From: Rhinopomastus cyanomelas
Taxonomy: Eukaryota; Chordata; Aves; Bucerotiformes; Rhinopomastidae
NCBI GenBank assembly: GCA_013400115.1
Contig: VXBP01004455.1
Location: forward strand, 1 to 64,000
Direction: 5' to 3'
DNA: 64,000 bases
This document shows positions 10,253 to 22,690 of this stretch, piece by piece. Each line of letters opens with the position of its first letter. Within the stretch, counting starts at the first letter, position 1. The notes below the pieces were generated by a model. The model was not told the DNA's origin and made no database searches. It was given only the letters and a program-made list of their open reading frames with translations. A program made the position numbers and the translations under genes.

Positions 10253-12507
10253 AACTCCTACTTTTTATCACTTTTACCATCACATCCTCTTCCCTCACAG
10301 TGGTTTTACTAAACAAATTTTTTAAATGAAGCGAAAGCTAAGCTTGGTGTTTTCCTCTATTCAATGACCACTCACAGTTCACAACTGCTCTTCAAAACCT
10401 TCTCTCATCTGTCTCAGCTCGGTACTAAGCTGTCAATTAAAGCAGGCTGGGATGTTAGTGGCAAACACCGCCAGCCTTGTATATACACATGGCAGCCAGA
10501 GACAACTAAGCATCACTCAGTACCAATTTTTACACACGTGGATGCATGGAGAGGGAGGACATATGGCCAAACACTTCTGTTCAGGTATTTCCAAGGTGAT
10601 GGCCATTCTCAAATGCTGTGCCATGTGTATATGGTAGAACTATACAGTCCTTCTTTTTCATCAGTCTTTTACTTTCATCATGTAGGCACTAGATATAATA
10701 ATCTGCAGCACTGCCTACTGCAGACCACTTATCTCTGGGCATGCACTGCATCACTACCTCAGTTGTTACTCGCCCTATCAATCCTTGCATGACTTCTACC
10801 ATTATCAATCAGTATCCTGTAACCATAAAAACAAAAAAAATTATTAGCAAGGGTAATAAATAACATTTGTTTTATTTTCAAAAGGAAGGGAACCTGAATC
10901 TAAACCTAGACTTAAATCCAGAATTCAGAGCTCTTAGGCTTGTAAATTTGGAACAGATGTGGGAGGCATATCAAAAGGGCATTAAGTGAAAGTGTGCTGC
11001 ATATTTTCCCACCTCCATACATATACTTGCACCACAAAATGATGATTAGACAGGACAAGCTAAAGCAAAAACATTGATACTGGTGCTTCATTCCACAGAC
11101 AATGCTTTTGACATCTCTTTAAGCTATGATTATTCTTTTTGTAGTTACACATGAAATCTAACACATCTGCAAAGTGCTAATTAAGGGAAGTAAACTATAT
11201 CCATATAATCATATACATTAGAGATCAATATGACAGGTTGTTTTCTACATCTCCAGTAAACACACAATTCAGAACAAAACAAAACAGATGGGAAGTACTT
11301 TACAGTATATATGTTCATGGTAGTGAGAGATTGCAGGACTATAACACCATGCAAACCAATAAAAAGGAACAAGTCTTCTTTTCACTTTAAGTGCACTGGA
11401 GAAGCACAGCTAAGTTTGTATTAGCATATCACAAATGTGAAACTGGAACAGAGCTCAACGTGAAATTAGAACAGCAGCTGGTATCCTGTTAACAAGTAAA
11501 GTGTGTTTGCTTGGGGAAAAAAAAAGACCACAGTAATATCAAGCCATGCAAATGAACAGAGAACAATCAGTCAGAAGTGCACTGCATATCTCAGGTTGTT
11601 TCTCTGCTAAGCTAGAAGGCATTTCACAAAAAAATATATATAGCAGGGTCATGTAATGTTCGTAATCTGAATAATCAAGACTGTATTTTTCTTCATAAAC
11701 AATCTGAAACTTATTAGATTCTACAATGTTTGGCTATTTTTCTAATTCTCTTCTTTTTCCTGCATCATGCAGTTCTATAAAGTGTGAAGCAAAATTTCAT
11801 ATTCTTCTTAGAACACAGATACATGTGGCAAGCAGGTAGAATGAACAAAATATTTTAAATTACATTTCACACAAAAATGTTCACTATTGATGGATAAATA
11901 GTGCACCTTTTAACAGCCAAACAGAGAATAGCAAACTTAAATCCATGCTGTCTTCCTTTCACAGCAGCCAGTTTCCAAAAAGGGAAAAAGCCATTTTATT
12001 CTCCCATTCTTCATCAGCTCTTTCTCCATCTCTTCCTCTCTCTCAATGAGACAATGGTAACAGTTTTCAGTCCATCTTCTATCCAGCAAGATCCATCTCC
12101 AACAGTGTGTTGGGGCAGACCTTGAGGATACACACAGTGCTTTGCTCTGACCCTGTGAGTTCTCCAGCTACGGAACTCATACTGACTATTTTGTTGTGTT
12201 CCCTCCTCAGTGAATAACAGCTAAGCTAATCCAGTGAATACTGCTTTTATTTATTGAAATAGAACACCAGGGTACAGAAAGCCAGGCATGTTTCCCTACT
12301 CAGCCTCCCAAAGTGGCACTTGTAATATTTCAACAGTTGTATTATTTTCTCTCAGCAGAGGTCTCTGTGCAGGAACTGGCATTCAAACAGGAGGCAAGCG
12401 CAAATGCTTTTCCCAATCTGCTGTCTGAGGCCAATAACTAGGACAGTTATTGAAGAATTCCTATTATGTCCTCACTTTTGAGCTCTTTCCCTTTATTGCC
12501 GTGGAAA
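10253..12507. other. AT-rich unique DNA
   Basis: No gene recognised. A 142-codon plus-strand frame (10364-10792) has no domain I know and overlaps another open frame. Short A-runs and an (AT)n run near 11629-11641 are present. Confidence 0.55.
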
Positions 12508-13124
12508 CCAGCAGTGTGCCCAGGTGGCCAAGAAGGCCAATGGCATCCTGGCTTGTGTAGTGTGGCCAGCAGGAGTAGGGAGTTTATTGGCACTGGTGAG
12601 GCTGCATCTTGAGTATTGTGTCCAGTTTTGGGCACCTCAATACAAGAGAGGTGTGGAGGTGCTGGCACAGGTGCAGAGAAGGGCAACTAAGCTGGTGAAG
12701 GGTCTGGAGAATAAATCTTATGAGGCAAGACTGAAAGAGCTGGGGCTCTTTAGTTTGAAGAAGAGAAGGCTGAGAGGAAGAGACCTCATCACTCTCCATA
12801 ACTACCAGAAATAATGGTGTGGAGCGGTTGGTGCTGGTCTCTTCTCACAAGCAATTAGTGACAGAACAAGAGGGAATGAGTTCAACTTACAAAAGGGTAG
12901 GTTTAGACTTGATATTTGGAATAATTTTTTCACACAAAGGATAGTCAAGCACTGGCATAGGCATCCCAGGGAGGTGGTTGAGTCACCGCCCCTGCATGTG
13001 TTTAAAGATCATTTGGATGAGGTGTTGAAGGATATGGTTTAGGGGAGAACTTGTAAGGTAGGGTAGATGGTTGGACTTGATGATCCCAGGGGTCTTTTCC
13101 AACCAGAGTGATTCTGTGATTCTG
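12508..13124 (+). mobile_element. CR1 LINE 3' half with readable ORF2 C-terminus (plus)
   Basis: Plus-strand CR1 of ~615 bp. It starts within ORF2 at 'cagcagtgtgcccaggtggc' and runs to the terminal 'gattctgtgattctg'. The 3' UTR is of the type 'ggacttgatgatcccagggg'. It is 5'-truncated and lacks the RT domain. Confidence 0.96.
12524..12814 (+). pseudogene. CR1 ORF2 C-terminal relic
   Basis: An uninterrupted 96-codon frame that is the part of CR1 ORF2 after the reverse transcriptase. It keeps the family order: 'MAKKANGILACV', 'ALVRLHLEYCVQFWAPQY', a 'VQRRATKLVKGLENKSYE' segment and 'LGLFSLKKRRLRGRDLI'. It then ends at a stop, where intact copies continue for roughly 60-80 more residues. No catalytic residues are included, so it is a non-functional retrotransposon relic. 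The ATG is only the first in-frame methionine and not a real start. Confidence 0.9.
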
Positions 13125-16100
13125 TTTCCGTACATTTCAAGTGTTTGAGTCATACATCATCGTGAAGAGCTGCAAACACACTGAAAGACACCCAGCTTAA
13201 TCCTACTGAAACCCAAGAGTAACTGCTAGAGTTGGCATCCAAAGTGATGTGTACTGAAGAAATCTCTTGTCTAGCAGTCCGACTTGCCTTTTCCACACCA
13301 ATATTTATAAAACATTCTGAGTTTAAGGATCCAAAACAATCTTAGGTCCTTCAGAATACATGGGCAGACACTTAATTCAAAATATCTTCCCTAGCTTTAA
13401 TTTGCATGGGTAAAGCAGCTTCAAAATTACAATGAAGTGGAGGAATGGGTACACAATCCTTACTATATGGCAAGGACCATAAAACTGTTCTCATATTCTT
13501 GGCACTAGATGAAAATGCATCATTTAATTTCTGAAATCTTCCTTGCAGCATTATTTGCCCTTTTGATAAATAACCACTTAAAAGGCTTTTGTTATTTTGC
13601 TGTAATATTATCTCATACAATGTGAACCCAGGAATCAGATTCTAAATAAATATTTTTCATATATATATGGTCCTAGCTGACTATTGGACAGCAGATCTCT
13701 CAGCCTGAGGGATGTCTCAGCTTCCAGTACACCACTACAGAACACATCTCACATGGCAAGGGATGAGTAAATCTGTCTACATGAAGGACTGTAATCACCT
13801 TCTGCTTTTGCACAAGAGGAAGGTGGGCTGGACTAGTCTAGAATATCTTCTTTAATAACTGTACTCATGTTTTTTACTTAGACGTTGTTGTGGCATCTAA
13901 GACCAAGAGACCTGCTTTCAAGGCCACAAAACTTGGCTCTTTAGACACTTAACAAGAAGAAGCAGGGAGGCAGAGATGACATTCAGGATAAATTTCTACA
14001 AGACAAAGTCTTGGAGGCAATTACCTGCTGTTGCTGACTTCAGTCATAGCCTGTGTCCTCGAGCACTCTATTGAAGTTAAATATTATAATAGTTACATCC
14101 CAAACTGCTACCCATTGCTGCCTCAACAGAGACCTGAGTCACTTTGCTTCTATGGATTTGCCATAGAGCACAGAAATTGTGTGTTGCTGTTTTACAAAGA
14201 CTAAATACATGAAATCTTAATTGCACCCTGATTTGGTGATTTAATAACATGATGTTGTTAATGCATCTGTTCCAGGCTTGTATAAAGCTTTAAAATATCA
14301 TTATGCATTGATAGATTAGTCTAGTGAAGCCAAAACACCACTATAAAACCTTTCATCACAACAGCCTCATTAAGATTAGAATGATGAAGCAACACTGGAC
14401 AAGCACCACTGCACCACACAGAACAGTGGCTGTTTTCAATGTCATGAAGACTATAGACATAGCATACTCTGAACAAGTAGAAAACAGAGCAAAGCTTTGT
14501 CACCCTTTCCTTTGGGCAATCAGCACCATTTCCATCCTGTTAATAACAACTAGATGAGTGAAAAAACAATGCATTGACTACGACTCCATCTACACTGTTG
14601 ATACTTTTCATACATCATCAACTTTTCCTTCCTGGAACATATTCTGATTCCACTTATATCACTTGGAGAAAGGATATTCTAACTATCACAGAATAATCAT
14701 GCTGGTATATCCACCTAAGTACCTTTCCTCTAGATGAGACTGACTGCTTGGCTTATGAGATGTCAAAATGACAAACTCAAGGGCTACTGTTGTTTGAAAG
14801 CTGAGAAGGGTGACTGCAGGACAGAAGTGGCCATATCTAAAGTAACAGTGGGACATCAAACCTCAGAGGACAAGCTAATCTAAAAATAAGAATGAGAAGA
14901 GGGGTCTTCATATCTGATACATTCTGTTAGCTTAAGAAAAGCAAATCGGGCATGCGTGATCGAAGGGCAATATGCCTGAAAAAATTTTAAAAAAGCTCTG
15001 GACTCAGAAAAGGACAAGATCAAGGCCAAAGATGAATAAGTGGCCCAGATAACAATCAAGTATCTTTAGACAATGGCCAGTATCACAGTGCCATCCTATA
15101 AAGCCTGCAGTTCATTTAAAAGAAATATTTGAGTGAAAATCTTCAATGATGCACAACAAACAGAATTTTCCTGAATATATTTGACTTGAAGTGCCTTAGA
15201 TTATTGTTGCAGTGACTGTATTCAAAAAAATGTATTTAAACTTGGTACTTAAAGCTTTCAAAAGTAAAAATTGCTGCAAGGTACTTAATCCTGCTTTTGC
15301 ATGGTTCCTTCATTTTCTACAAACATTCCTAATTGTGCCAGCAGAACAGAACTAATTTCAGTACAACCAACTTAGCAGGGACATACAAGGTTACTTGAGA
15401 CTTGTCCTCAACTGGTGCAGATGTTTTCTTGGCAGCCATGCTAGGTGATCTTAGACCATTCCAGTTGTGATGTTGTCTCGCATCTGAATCTATGTTTCTT
15501 CACACCATTGCCAGAGGACCAGATTTGGAGAGATTTTGAAAGACTCACAGAAACCTGAGATACTGCTATTGGAAAACTGCTAAAGGCTTTGTGCTCCTAC
15601 ACCCCTATACTCACCCGCATTGAGACTTCAAACTAAAACTGTCCACAGAAGGTAAAACATAACCAAAGAAACTACCAGAGTTTGGTGTGCAGGCAGGACT
15701 CGGACAAACCTTACAAAGAACTTCATTAGTGGAGAAAGGTACATCCCTGTCATACAGCACTCCATACAATTACACTTTTTAAACAAGTCTTTTCTATGGC
15801 TTTTTATTTGCTTGATTTGTTGGGACTAATAATTAGTCTTGGAGCATGGAAAGGATGCTGTAGATCCACGTTAGTTCCTAAATCAACTCCTCTCTTTTTT
15901 ACAGTGCCAAGTTCCTGAGTCTAATATGTTATTTACCCCTCTGAGGGAGACACTAGAATTTTCATGCCCGAGAACCAGCCAGTGGTGTGTTGAAAGGACT
16001 TTAGTTGATTGTTTAAAAAAGTGACTTTTGAGACTCAGAACGGCCACTGATTTCCTCCTCAATGTGGCCAGACACTGCTACCATGCTCTTGGACAATGAG

Positions 16101-18916
16101 AATAGTCGCAAATATCTGGGCAGCAGACACCATCCAATCTATTCCTCTAGCAGTTTAAATTAAAGTTTCTAACGTATTTTCTATCTCCTTCAGCACTCAG
16201 TCTATTTCTTGAGTTCAAAATCATGGAGTAGTTTAAGGAAAGATTAAGTCACAGCACGATGCCCATGTTTTTCCAATCAATGTCTGTATCAAATCCACAT
16301 TTTTGCTACATTTTTATAATTTTTTCCCAGCTTCTTGATAGCACTTGAGATCAGTACATAGATTGGAATGCAAAACAACTCGTCTTCTATACCATTAAGT
16401 TCCTTAAGAGCTTTACATCTTACTGCCATTTGGATTAATTCCCTCTGACAGTCCTTTCACAATTTAAATGCTCCAAAGTGTTCTTGCTTTGTTATGTGGC
16501 AGTACAGAAAGTCACTGTAGACAGACTTCAGGATACTCAAAAGGGTAATTTATCAATAGAATTTAAGCTTACTTCAAATAAACAGAAAGAAAGATCAGCA
16601 TAATCCTGCAACAGTGCTTACTTTTATGTTTTAGCAGAAATTTAAATCTCACTGATAATAACTGACAGTGCACTTTTGCTTCCATTTTGTCCCATCTGAA
16701 ACAAAACACTTTTCTTACATCATAAGCTGTCAATTCTTATTTTGCATCTTCAAAGACATCTAGTTGAGAATCCATAATGGCAATTAACATAGCATATGTG
16801 GATGCACTTTCTGCACACACTTACTTCACTGAATTTGATTGCCTTAAGCATGTTGTCCTTTTTGTAACACTTAATAAAATCCCTGTGTTTCTGAAGGCCT
16901 GTCAAAAGCAGCAGCATTAAAAACCAATTTCTTACATATCTATTTCATCTCAAAAGAGAGCTACAAGCAATCATGCAAATAATTAAGAAAGGGATGGTTG
17001 ATACATTTTAAAGTGTACAGATGAAAGTGATGTCCAGAAAAACTCTTGCTTGAAAATCTGAGCAATGGAATTTAAGACTATGTTTGACTTGAGAATAGTC
17101 AGTGAGGAAATGAGCTGATGATCTGAATCATGAAATAGCCAAGCTGAAACACATTGTCTCATTTGCTTTCCTTAATGGAAATATGAACCTCAGTGATCAG
17201 ACAGCCAGATAAAAATGTATTCAGTATTCAGATGTATTTAGATGTACCTAATATGGAGATGATTTTTAGACCATTTTCATGTCTAATCATACAGTAAATG
17301 AAAACTCTTCCCTAAGCTTCCTGACCTTGTTGCACACAAAATTTCTCCCCAGCTCCAGCAGTAGATCGTAACTTCATTTTGGTAAGGTTGCATTGGGTAG
17401 GAAACTTTTGGAACAGTTATAATTTTCCATCTTTTCTACTAATGTGAATTAAAAAGAGACTACTTCCATCTGAATTCCACAGAAAAGAGTTATTAGTTAA
17501 TAAATATGTAAATATCACATTGAAAAAAATTAAGAATACAGCAAAGCTGTGTCATCAAATAGCAGATGTAAACAATCACCAAATCTCTTTTACAGTGCAA
17601 GCAAATGTCATTCAGAACTGGTACTCGTTTGCATGCCTCCTCTCAGGTGCCTTCACTGCCACGTCTGCTAACACTGAAATTTTATTTGAGACATTCAGCA
17701 TGGGAATTATTTGAGTTAAGAATAACTTATACAGTCTTACAATAGGAAGACCTTGGGTGTACTTAAAGTTAAGATTCATACCTGCAGGTATTTTGATACT
17801 TTAGGGCTTCTAAATTCATCCCAAAGTAATAAATACTAGGTCTGTGACTTAAACAGAACCACTATGACTTGGGATTTGCAAGCAGTTAGGAGCTGAACCT
17901 TAGCACCCCTACTTGCACTTTCAAAATGGCATTTTCGTCAGCATGTCTTTAACAGTTTTTGCAGTGGAGCTTTTCCAGAACTTCGGTGACAGTAACTGAT
18001 AGAAGTGAAAATTTGTAGGGATATAACAACATGACAGATACTTCTTCCCAAGACATATCAGCTATTTATAGTAACTCCTTGTTCCCCACCACTCCAGCCT
18101 CTTTCTACCATCTCTTTTCTAATTTCCAGCCTTTTGTTGCCTACTACCACTTTTTGCACCTTTTCCATTCCTTTTCTTCACTACTTTTATGATTCATTTT
18201 ACAATGTCTTGCCCTTTTCTACCAATCTCTGTTTCAAGTTTTTCATAACTTGAGTATAGCCTGCAGTAGGAATGACTCATCCCTTCACTCTTAGCTCTAG
18301 ACCAACCTGTTACACTTTTTTGTTATGTCATTTGTATCTTAATTGTGTCGTAAGGGTCAACCTCAATGAAATATGGCAACAAGTGGCTTTAAACCTGCTC
18401 AGGACTCGTAAAAGGATTTCAAGAATAAAGTATATTTCCTCGATCGGCTGAACATAGTAGACATAACCCTACCATAATTTTCAATTTCAGAAACAAATTT
18501 AAACTGAATAGGTTGCAGTGGTTGGAGTGCATTTACGAGCTTGCAAGATCGCTTCCTTTTGCTTCATTTAATATATACTTTTCTACTTAAATATCTGTAT
18601 GTAAAATAAAGACTGATACTCTGGATCTGTGTGGTGGGTTCAAGATCACAATTATAAGGAAAGGAAAAGAAAAAAAAAGCAGTTAGGTCTCGATCAGATC
18701 TCAGATAGAATTTGCCAGATAATGGATATCTCAGGGAAAATGAAAAAGGGTTTATTAAATCTATAACAGTATACAGAAAGAACAAAGAAAAAGCTAAGCA
18801 AGTTAGTGCAAACAAACCAGAAACTCTGTCACAAATGTCATCACATATTCTGAGAAAAACACAATGGGAGATTACTACTGTATCACTGTATAGGTCCTTG
18901 GTATTTTTACATTACT
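13125..18916. other. Long unique AT-rich stretch without recognised repeats
   Basis: Nearly 5.8 kb in which I recognise no CR1, LTR, RNA gene or coding frame; open frames stay below 85 codons. A possible, very eroded CR1-like tail ('tcacagaataatcatgctgg') at 14690-14709 is too short to call. This is the second-longest stretch of the window without a recognised repeat, after 43134-51407. Confidence 0.55.
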
Positions 18917-19168
18917 GGAAGGCCACAATGAGGTCACCCCGGAGCCTCCTCTTCTCCAGAACAGCCCCAATTCCCTCAGTCTATCCTCATAGGAGAGGTG
19001 CTCCAGCCCTCTGATCATCCTCGTGACCCTCCTCTGCACTCGCTCCAGCACGTCCACATCCTTCTTGTAATAAGGGCTCCAGAACTGGATGCAGTACTCC
19101 TCCAGGTGAGGGTCTCACCAGAGTGGAGCAGAGGGCGAGAATCACCTCCCGCGATCTGCTGGCCACAC
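18917..19168 (-). mobile_element. CR1 LINE ORF2 C-terminal fragment, older subfamily (minus)
   Basis: Minus-strand CR1 piece. The frame at 18875-19057 begins 'MDVLERVQRRVTRMIRGLEH' and continues to 'RLRELGLFWRRGG', typical of the ORF2 C-terminus. The part towards 19168 encodes the preceding 'ILALCSTLVRP' segment in another frame, so a frameshift separates them. The 3' end of the element is absent and the 5' side abuts a GC-rich block. It keeps several CpGs and is more GC-rich than its surroundings. Confidence 0.88.
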
Positions 19169-19560
19169 ACCCAAAAACCTCGATAAAATAGCGTTCGGGA
19201 ACGGGCGCTCTCACTGCTTTCTTCTCTGGTCCATGGTGCCAGTTGGGAGCTGGGTTGGGTGGAAGCTGGGACTACGCCAGGTCGAGGCTGGGACTGGGCC
19301 AGGGCCTGCTTTCTTGGGCTGCCTACCCAAGGAAGAACAATGGCCCAGGGTAGAGGGCAGCTGCCATCCAGCCCCCGTCTCTGGGAGGGCAGCGGGGCCG
19401 CAGCCAGCTGCCACATCCCCTCTGTCCCATCTGCCCCCTGGTGGGGGGGAGACAGAGCCCCATGCCGGTGTGCTGGGGCAAAGGCCCCAGGAAAAGGGCA
19501 GGGCTGGATCATAAGCCCTCTTTCATAGTGTCGCCTAGTGCCCAGCTCTCCCAGAACAGG
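19169..19560. other. GC-rich block of unknown nature
   Basis: About 390 bp of clearly GC-rich sequence, with several CpGs clustered near 19185-19212, directly against a CR1 fragment and inside an AT-rich region. Long frames are open on both strands here, including 196 codons on the minus strand running into the CR1 piece. They are rich in P, G, A, Q and S, as expected from GC-rich noncoding DNA, and match no family I know. It could be part of an LTR, a degraded CpG island or an unrecognised repeat. Confidence 0.6.
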
Positions 19561-21342
19561 CCACTGGGAAGATTCTCTTAAAGCAAAATGCACATTTTTC
19601 TTCATAAAAGCACAAATCCATACATCTGAAAATTTTGGTAATTTTCAAACTGCAACAATCTTTTCCTGTGATCTTCTACTGAGAAGATGAAAGAAATCCC
19701 AGTTATAGTTTTTTCCTCTTGTAACATCATGAGACTGAAGTTACTAGGATGAAAGGAAGTGTTTTCCACCTTTGGCAAACCTATTTTATCCAACACAGAT
19801 TTTTCCATTTTTGAAAAGCAACATTCAGGTTGTCAGAAGTCATGCTTAATAAAAGACAATTTATTGTGTAAAAGTTTTTAAGACTCACTTTAGAACACCA
19901 TTCGACCTGCACAACTTTTATTCATGTGTTAAGTCAGATTGGATCACCCCACTGAAAATCACAACCATTTTGGTGGTGCACAGCAAAGTGGTTCAGATAC
20001 CCTAAGGGAACTATACTCAGAATAACGAGAAACGAAGCCAGCAGGTAGCATTCTGATCTAAATGAAGACAAAGGAAATATTGCCATTTATTTCAGCCAGA
20101 ACAAGATTATTCATGGCCACCTGCAAAGCTCTTCATACAAATATTCATCATCCTGATCTCAGGACACTGAAAAAGAAGCTGTTTGAGTCTTTCCTGCTCA
20201 CCAAACATTGTAGAGAGTAAGATTCTGTCAGTCTACAATACTGTCTTCAATCTTGAGGCCTCCTGCAGCACTCAGGTTGGCCAGCTAGACTGTAGACATT
20301 TTTAAAGTCACATCACATTGTGTTGCAACTCATTCCACTGTATCATAGAGTGGGAATGTGAATAAGAACCTTTTGATCACAGTCAGCCCTTACAGTAACC
20401 ACTGATCTGCATTACTTACTGGTACAGGAATAAAAATAATGCTTGTCAAAGTCTGACATTTAATATCTTCTGTCAAAGAAATGGAAGAAATATTTAGTAT
20501 CTGGAACAGAAGACACCCTACAGTCAATGTGTAAGTGGTGGGTATTTTTGGCTTCTTAACTAATGAGTAAATGGCATTCCTCTTCATTAAAATTCAAGCA
20601 TGAATAAATAATGTATAGATCTATTGATACACAGAACTATTTTGAGTCGGTATGGGTTTTACTTTAGCTACTCTTCTATTATGTCTGCTCATATAGTGAG
20701 AGAGTCACCATACACATTTGTGAAAAGTGCCTGGTGACACTCTGCACTGCCACAGCCGTGGCCTCAGACCACAGATTTGTCAAAAACAGAATGACAGGTC
20801 TGATCTGTAAGCTGTGATCAGAACAAGCAAAGCGCCTATGAAACACTATGCCTAATTAAGCTTAAGGAGGCCTCTTTGTATCAGGGAAAATTTTGGCTAT
20901 TATTTTCCTCAGAATGACCTACTGAAGACATCCTTGGAAGCTGATGTGGAAAACTGTGGTGAAAGAAACTCAAGACAATTGAGTTGAGGCTCTGGATTCC
21001 AATACATAGTCTACATGGCAGCAGGCTAATATGTGAACTTCTGGGCTAATCACAACAGAACAGGTATAAAAGCTTGTAATAAAAACTCTTTCAATCTCCT
21101 TTTACAATAACTATTGTCACAAATGGGGAGAAATGCATGTGGTGTGAGCAAAGAGCTGAAATATGAAGATCTCAGGCTTCCAGACTCACCTCTGAGTGAG
21201 ATTCTGAACAACTCCTGAACAACTTATTCAACAATCCTAACAGTCACCTTCTACGTTAAAAATAGGGCATGTGCATTTCCTGCCTCCTACTGATAGGAAT
21301 AATACTGTGCCTTTTTCTCAAATACTTCTTCCTCCTCTAGAG
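19561..21342. other. Unique AT-rich DNA
   Basis: No gene, RNA or repeat family recognised. Confidence 0.55.
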
Positions 21343-21613
21343 AATCACAGTATCACAGAATAACCATGGTTGGAAAGGACCTCCTAGATCAATGCGTCCA
21401 GCTATACCCAAATCAACAAAAAACCTAAATACCTGATTACCTAGATACCTGATTGATCAACAAACACAAAATAACCCCCTACATGCCTGTCACTATATGA
21501 GAGCATGAAGCACCATATCTATATGGTTCTTAGACACCTTCAGGGATGGTGACTCAGCCACCTCCCTGGGAAGGTTGTTCCAGTGCTTCACCACTCTTTC
21601 TATAAAGAATTCG
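21343..21613 (-). mobile_element. Older CR1 LINE, 3' part, interrupted copy segment 1 (minus)
   Basis: Minus-strand CR1 3' end of the older tail type. It begins with 'agaatcacagtatcacagaa' and 'ggttggaaaggacctcctag', and continues to 'cagggatggtgactcagcca' and 'tccagtgcttcaccactctt'. Similarity stops at 21613, where a second CR1 3' end begins, and resumes at 21718. It is therefore split by insertion. Confidence 0.92.
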
Positions 21614-21717
21614 TCATAGAATCATAGAATCACTACAGATTGGAAGGGACCTGGAAAGATCATCTAGTCCAAACCGCCTGCAACAGCAGGATCACCTAAA
21701 CCAAGTCACACAGGAAC
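21614..21717 (-). mobile_element. Younger CR1 LINE 3' end nested in an older CR1 (minus)
   Basis: A 104-bp minus-strand CR1 3' end with intact tandem octamers (tcatagaatcatagaatcac) and the younger 3' UTR 'attggaagggacctggaaag'. It is inserted into the older copy at 21343-21843: the host element's 'tataaagaat' is on one side and 'ttatcctaatatccaatgca' on the other, and these are contiguous in uninterrupted copies. It is extremely 5'-truncated and has no coding content. Confidence 0.93.
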
Positions 21718-21843
21718 TTATCCTAATATCCAATGCAAACCTCCTCTCCCTCAACTTCAAACCATTTCTCCTGGTTTTGTCATCAGTTACTAAGGAGAAG
21801 AGGCCCAGCATCCACCTCTCTACAACCTGCTTTCAGAAAGTCC
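21718..21843 (-). mobile_element. Older CR1 LINE, interrupted copy segment 2 (minus)
   Basis: Continuation of the copy at 21343-21613 after the nested insertion. Blocks 'ttatcctaatatccaatgca', 'aacctcctctccctcaactt', 'gagaagaggcccagcatcca' and 'ctctacaacctgctttcaga' follow in the order of uninterrupted CR1. Similarity fades at about 21843. Confidence 0.9.
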
Positions 21844-22546
21844 TGTCCTCTAATCTGGTAGGTTACACCAGGATGGAGAACATTTCTCAGACCAAAAGAT
21901 AGGCAAAACTTTTGCAGAGTACTAATAACTGCGCAGGAAACTCAAGTCGATATGGTTAGCCACATCTGGTTTATTATTTTGAAAGGCTGTTTTGATCATC
22001 TTTAGGAGAAAAGGTAAAGACGTTGAGAAGAGGTTGATTTTACTTCCAGTCCCACACACACTTTTGGCTTTTCCTATTTTCCGGCTAGTGAGAAGTAAGT
22101 TCGCATCTTTTGATCCCATCAAACCCCCTGCTTTGTTTTCCCTGGCAGAATTTAGTATTCTGTGGTCCCTCGAGAGGCTGTGAAACCCAGAGCAGCACTC
22201 TAATGAGTGGGGCAGAATGTGTGCTTGGCTTGCTCTTCAAAGGTGCTGGTACATTAATTGGCTAATCTAAAGTTTGGAAAATTGTAGAACTTTGGAAAAC
22301 TAGTTCACTTCCATGAGACTGAGAATTCCTCCTGGAACTACTTCACCCCTGGAGAGGTTAGGCAAGCTTGCAAAGAATTCCGTAAGGGTTCAAAAGCCTG
22401 ATGTCCTTAAGGAAGAGTAATTAAGTGTGGAAATAAGACCAAGATGCCAAATAGTCTAATCCTGCTTCTACTAACATGCAAGGGTTTCACCTAAATTCGT
22501 CATCTACATAGACATATCAAATGTTTTAACAAGAAGTATTTACAAT
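21844..22546. other. Unique DNA
   Basis: No gene or repeat recognised. Opposed open frames at 21922-22183 are unrecognised and mirror each other. Confidence 0.5.
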
Positions 22547-22690
22547 GTCTCAGTATCACAGTATTACCAAGGTCAGAAGAGACCTCATAGATCATCAAGT
22601 CCAACCTGTTACCACAGAGCTCAAGGCTAGACCATGGCAACAAGTGCCACGTCCAATCCTGCCTTGAACAGAATCCTGTCTCCTCAGCAC
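22547..22690 (-). mobile_element. CR1 LINE 3' fragment, older type (minus)
   Basis: Minus-strand CR1 end: 'cagtatcacagtattaccaa', 'ggtcagaagagacctcatag', 'atcatcaagtccaacctgtt', then 'caacaagtgccacgtccaat' and 'cttgaacagaatcctgtctc'. Only the terminal ~145 bp remain. The octamers are eroded and no coding part is left. Confidence 0.9.

Noticed and set aside
14690..14712. Possible CR1 tail (tcacagaataatcatgctgg)
   Set aside because: Only about 20 bp resemble a decayed minus-strand tail and the following sequence does not continue as CR1.
19015..19605. A 196-codon minus-strand frame
   Set aside because: It spans the GC-rich block and runs into a CR1 fragment in a non-ORF2 frame; low stop density in GC-rich DNA explains it and no domain is visible.
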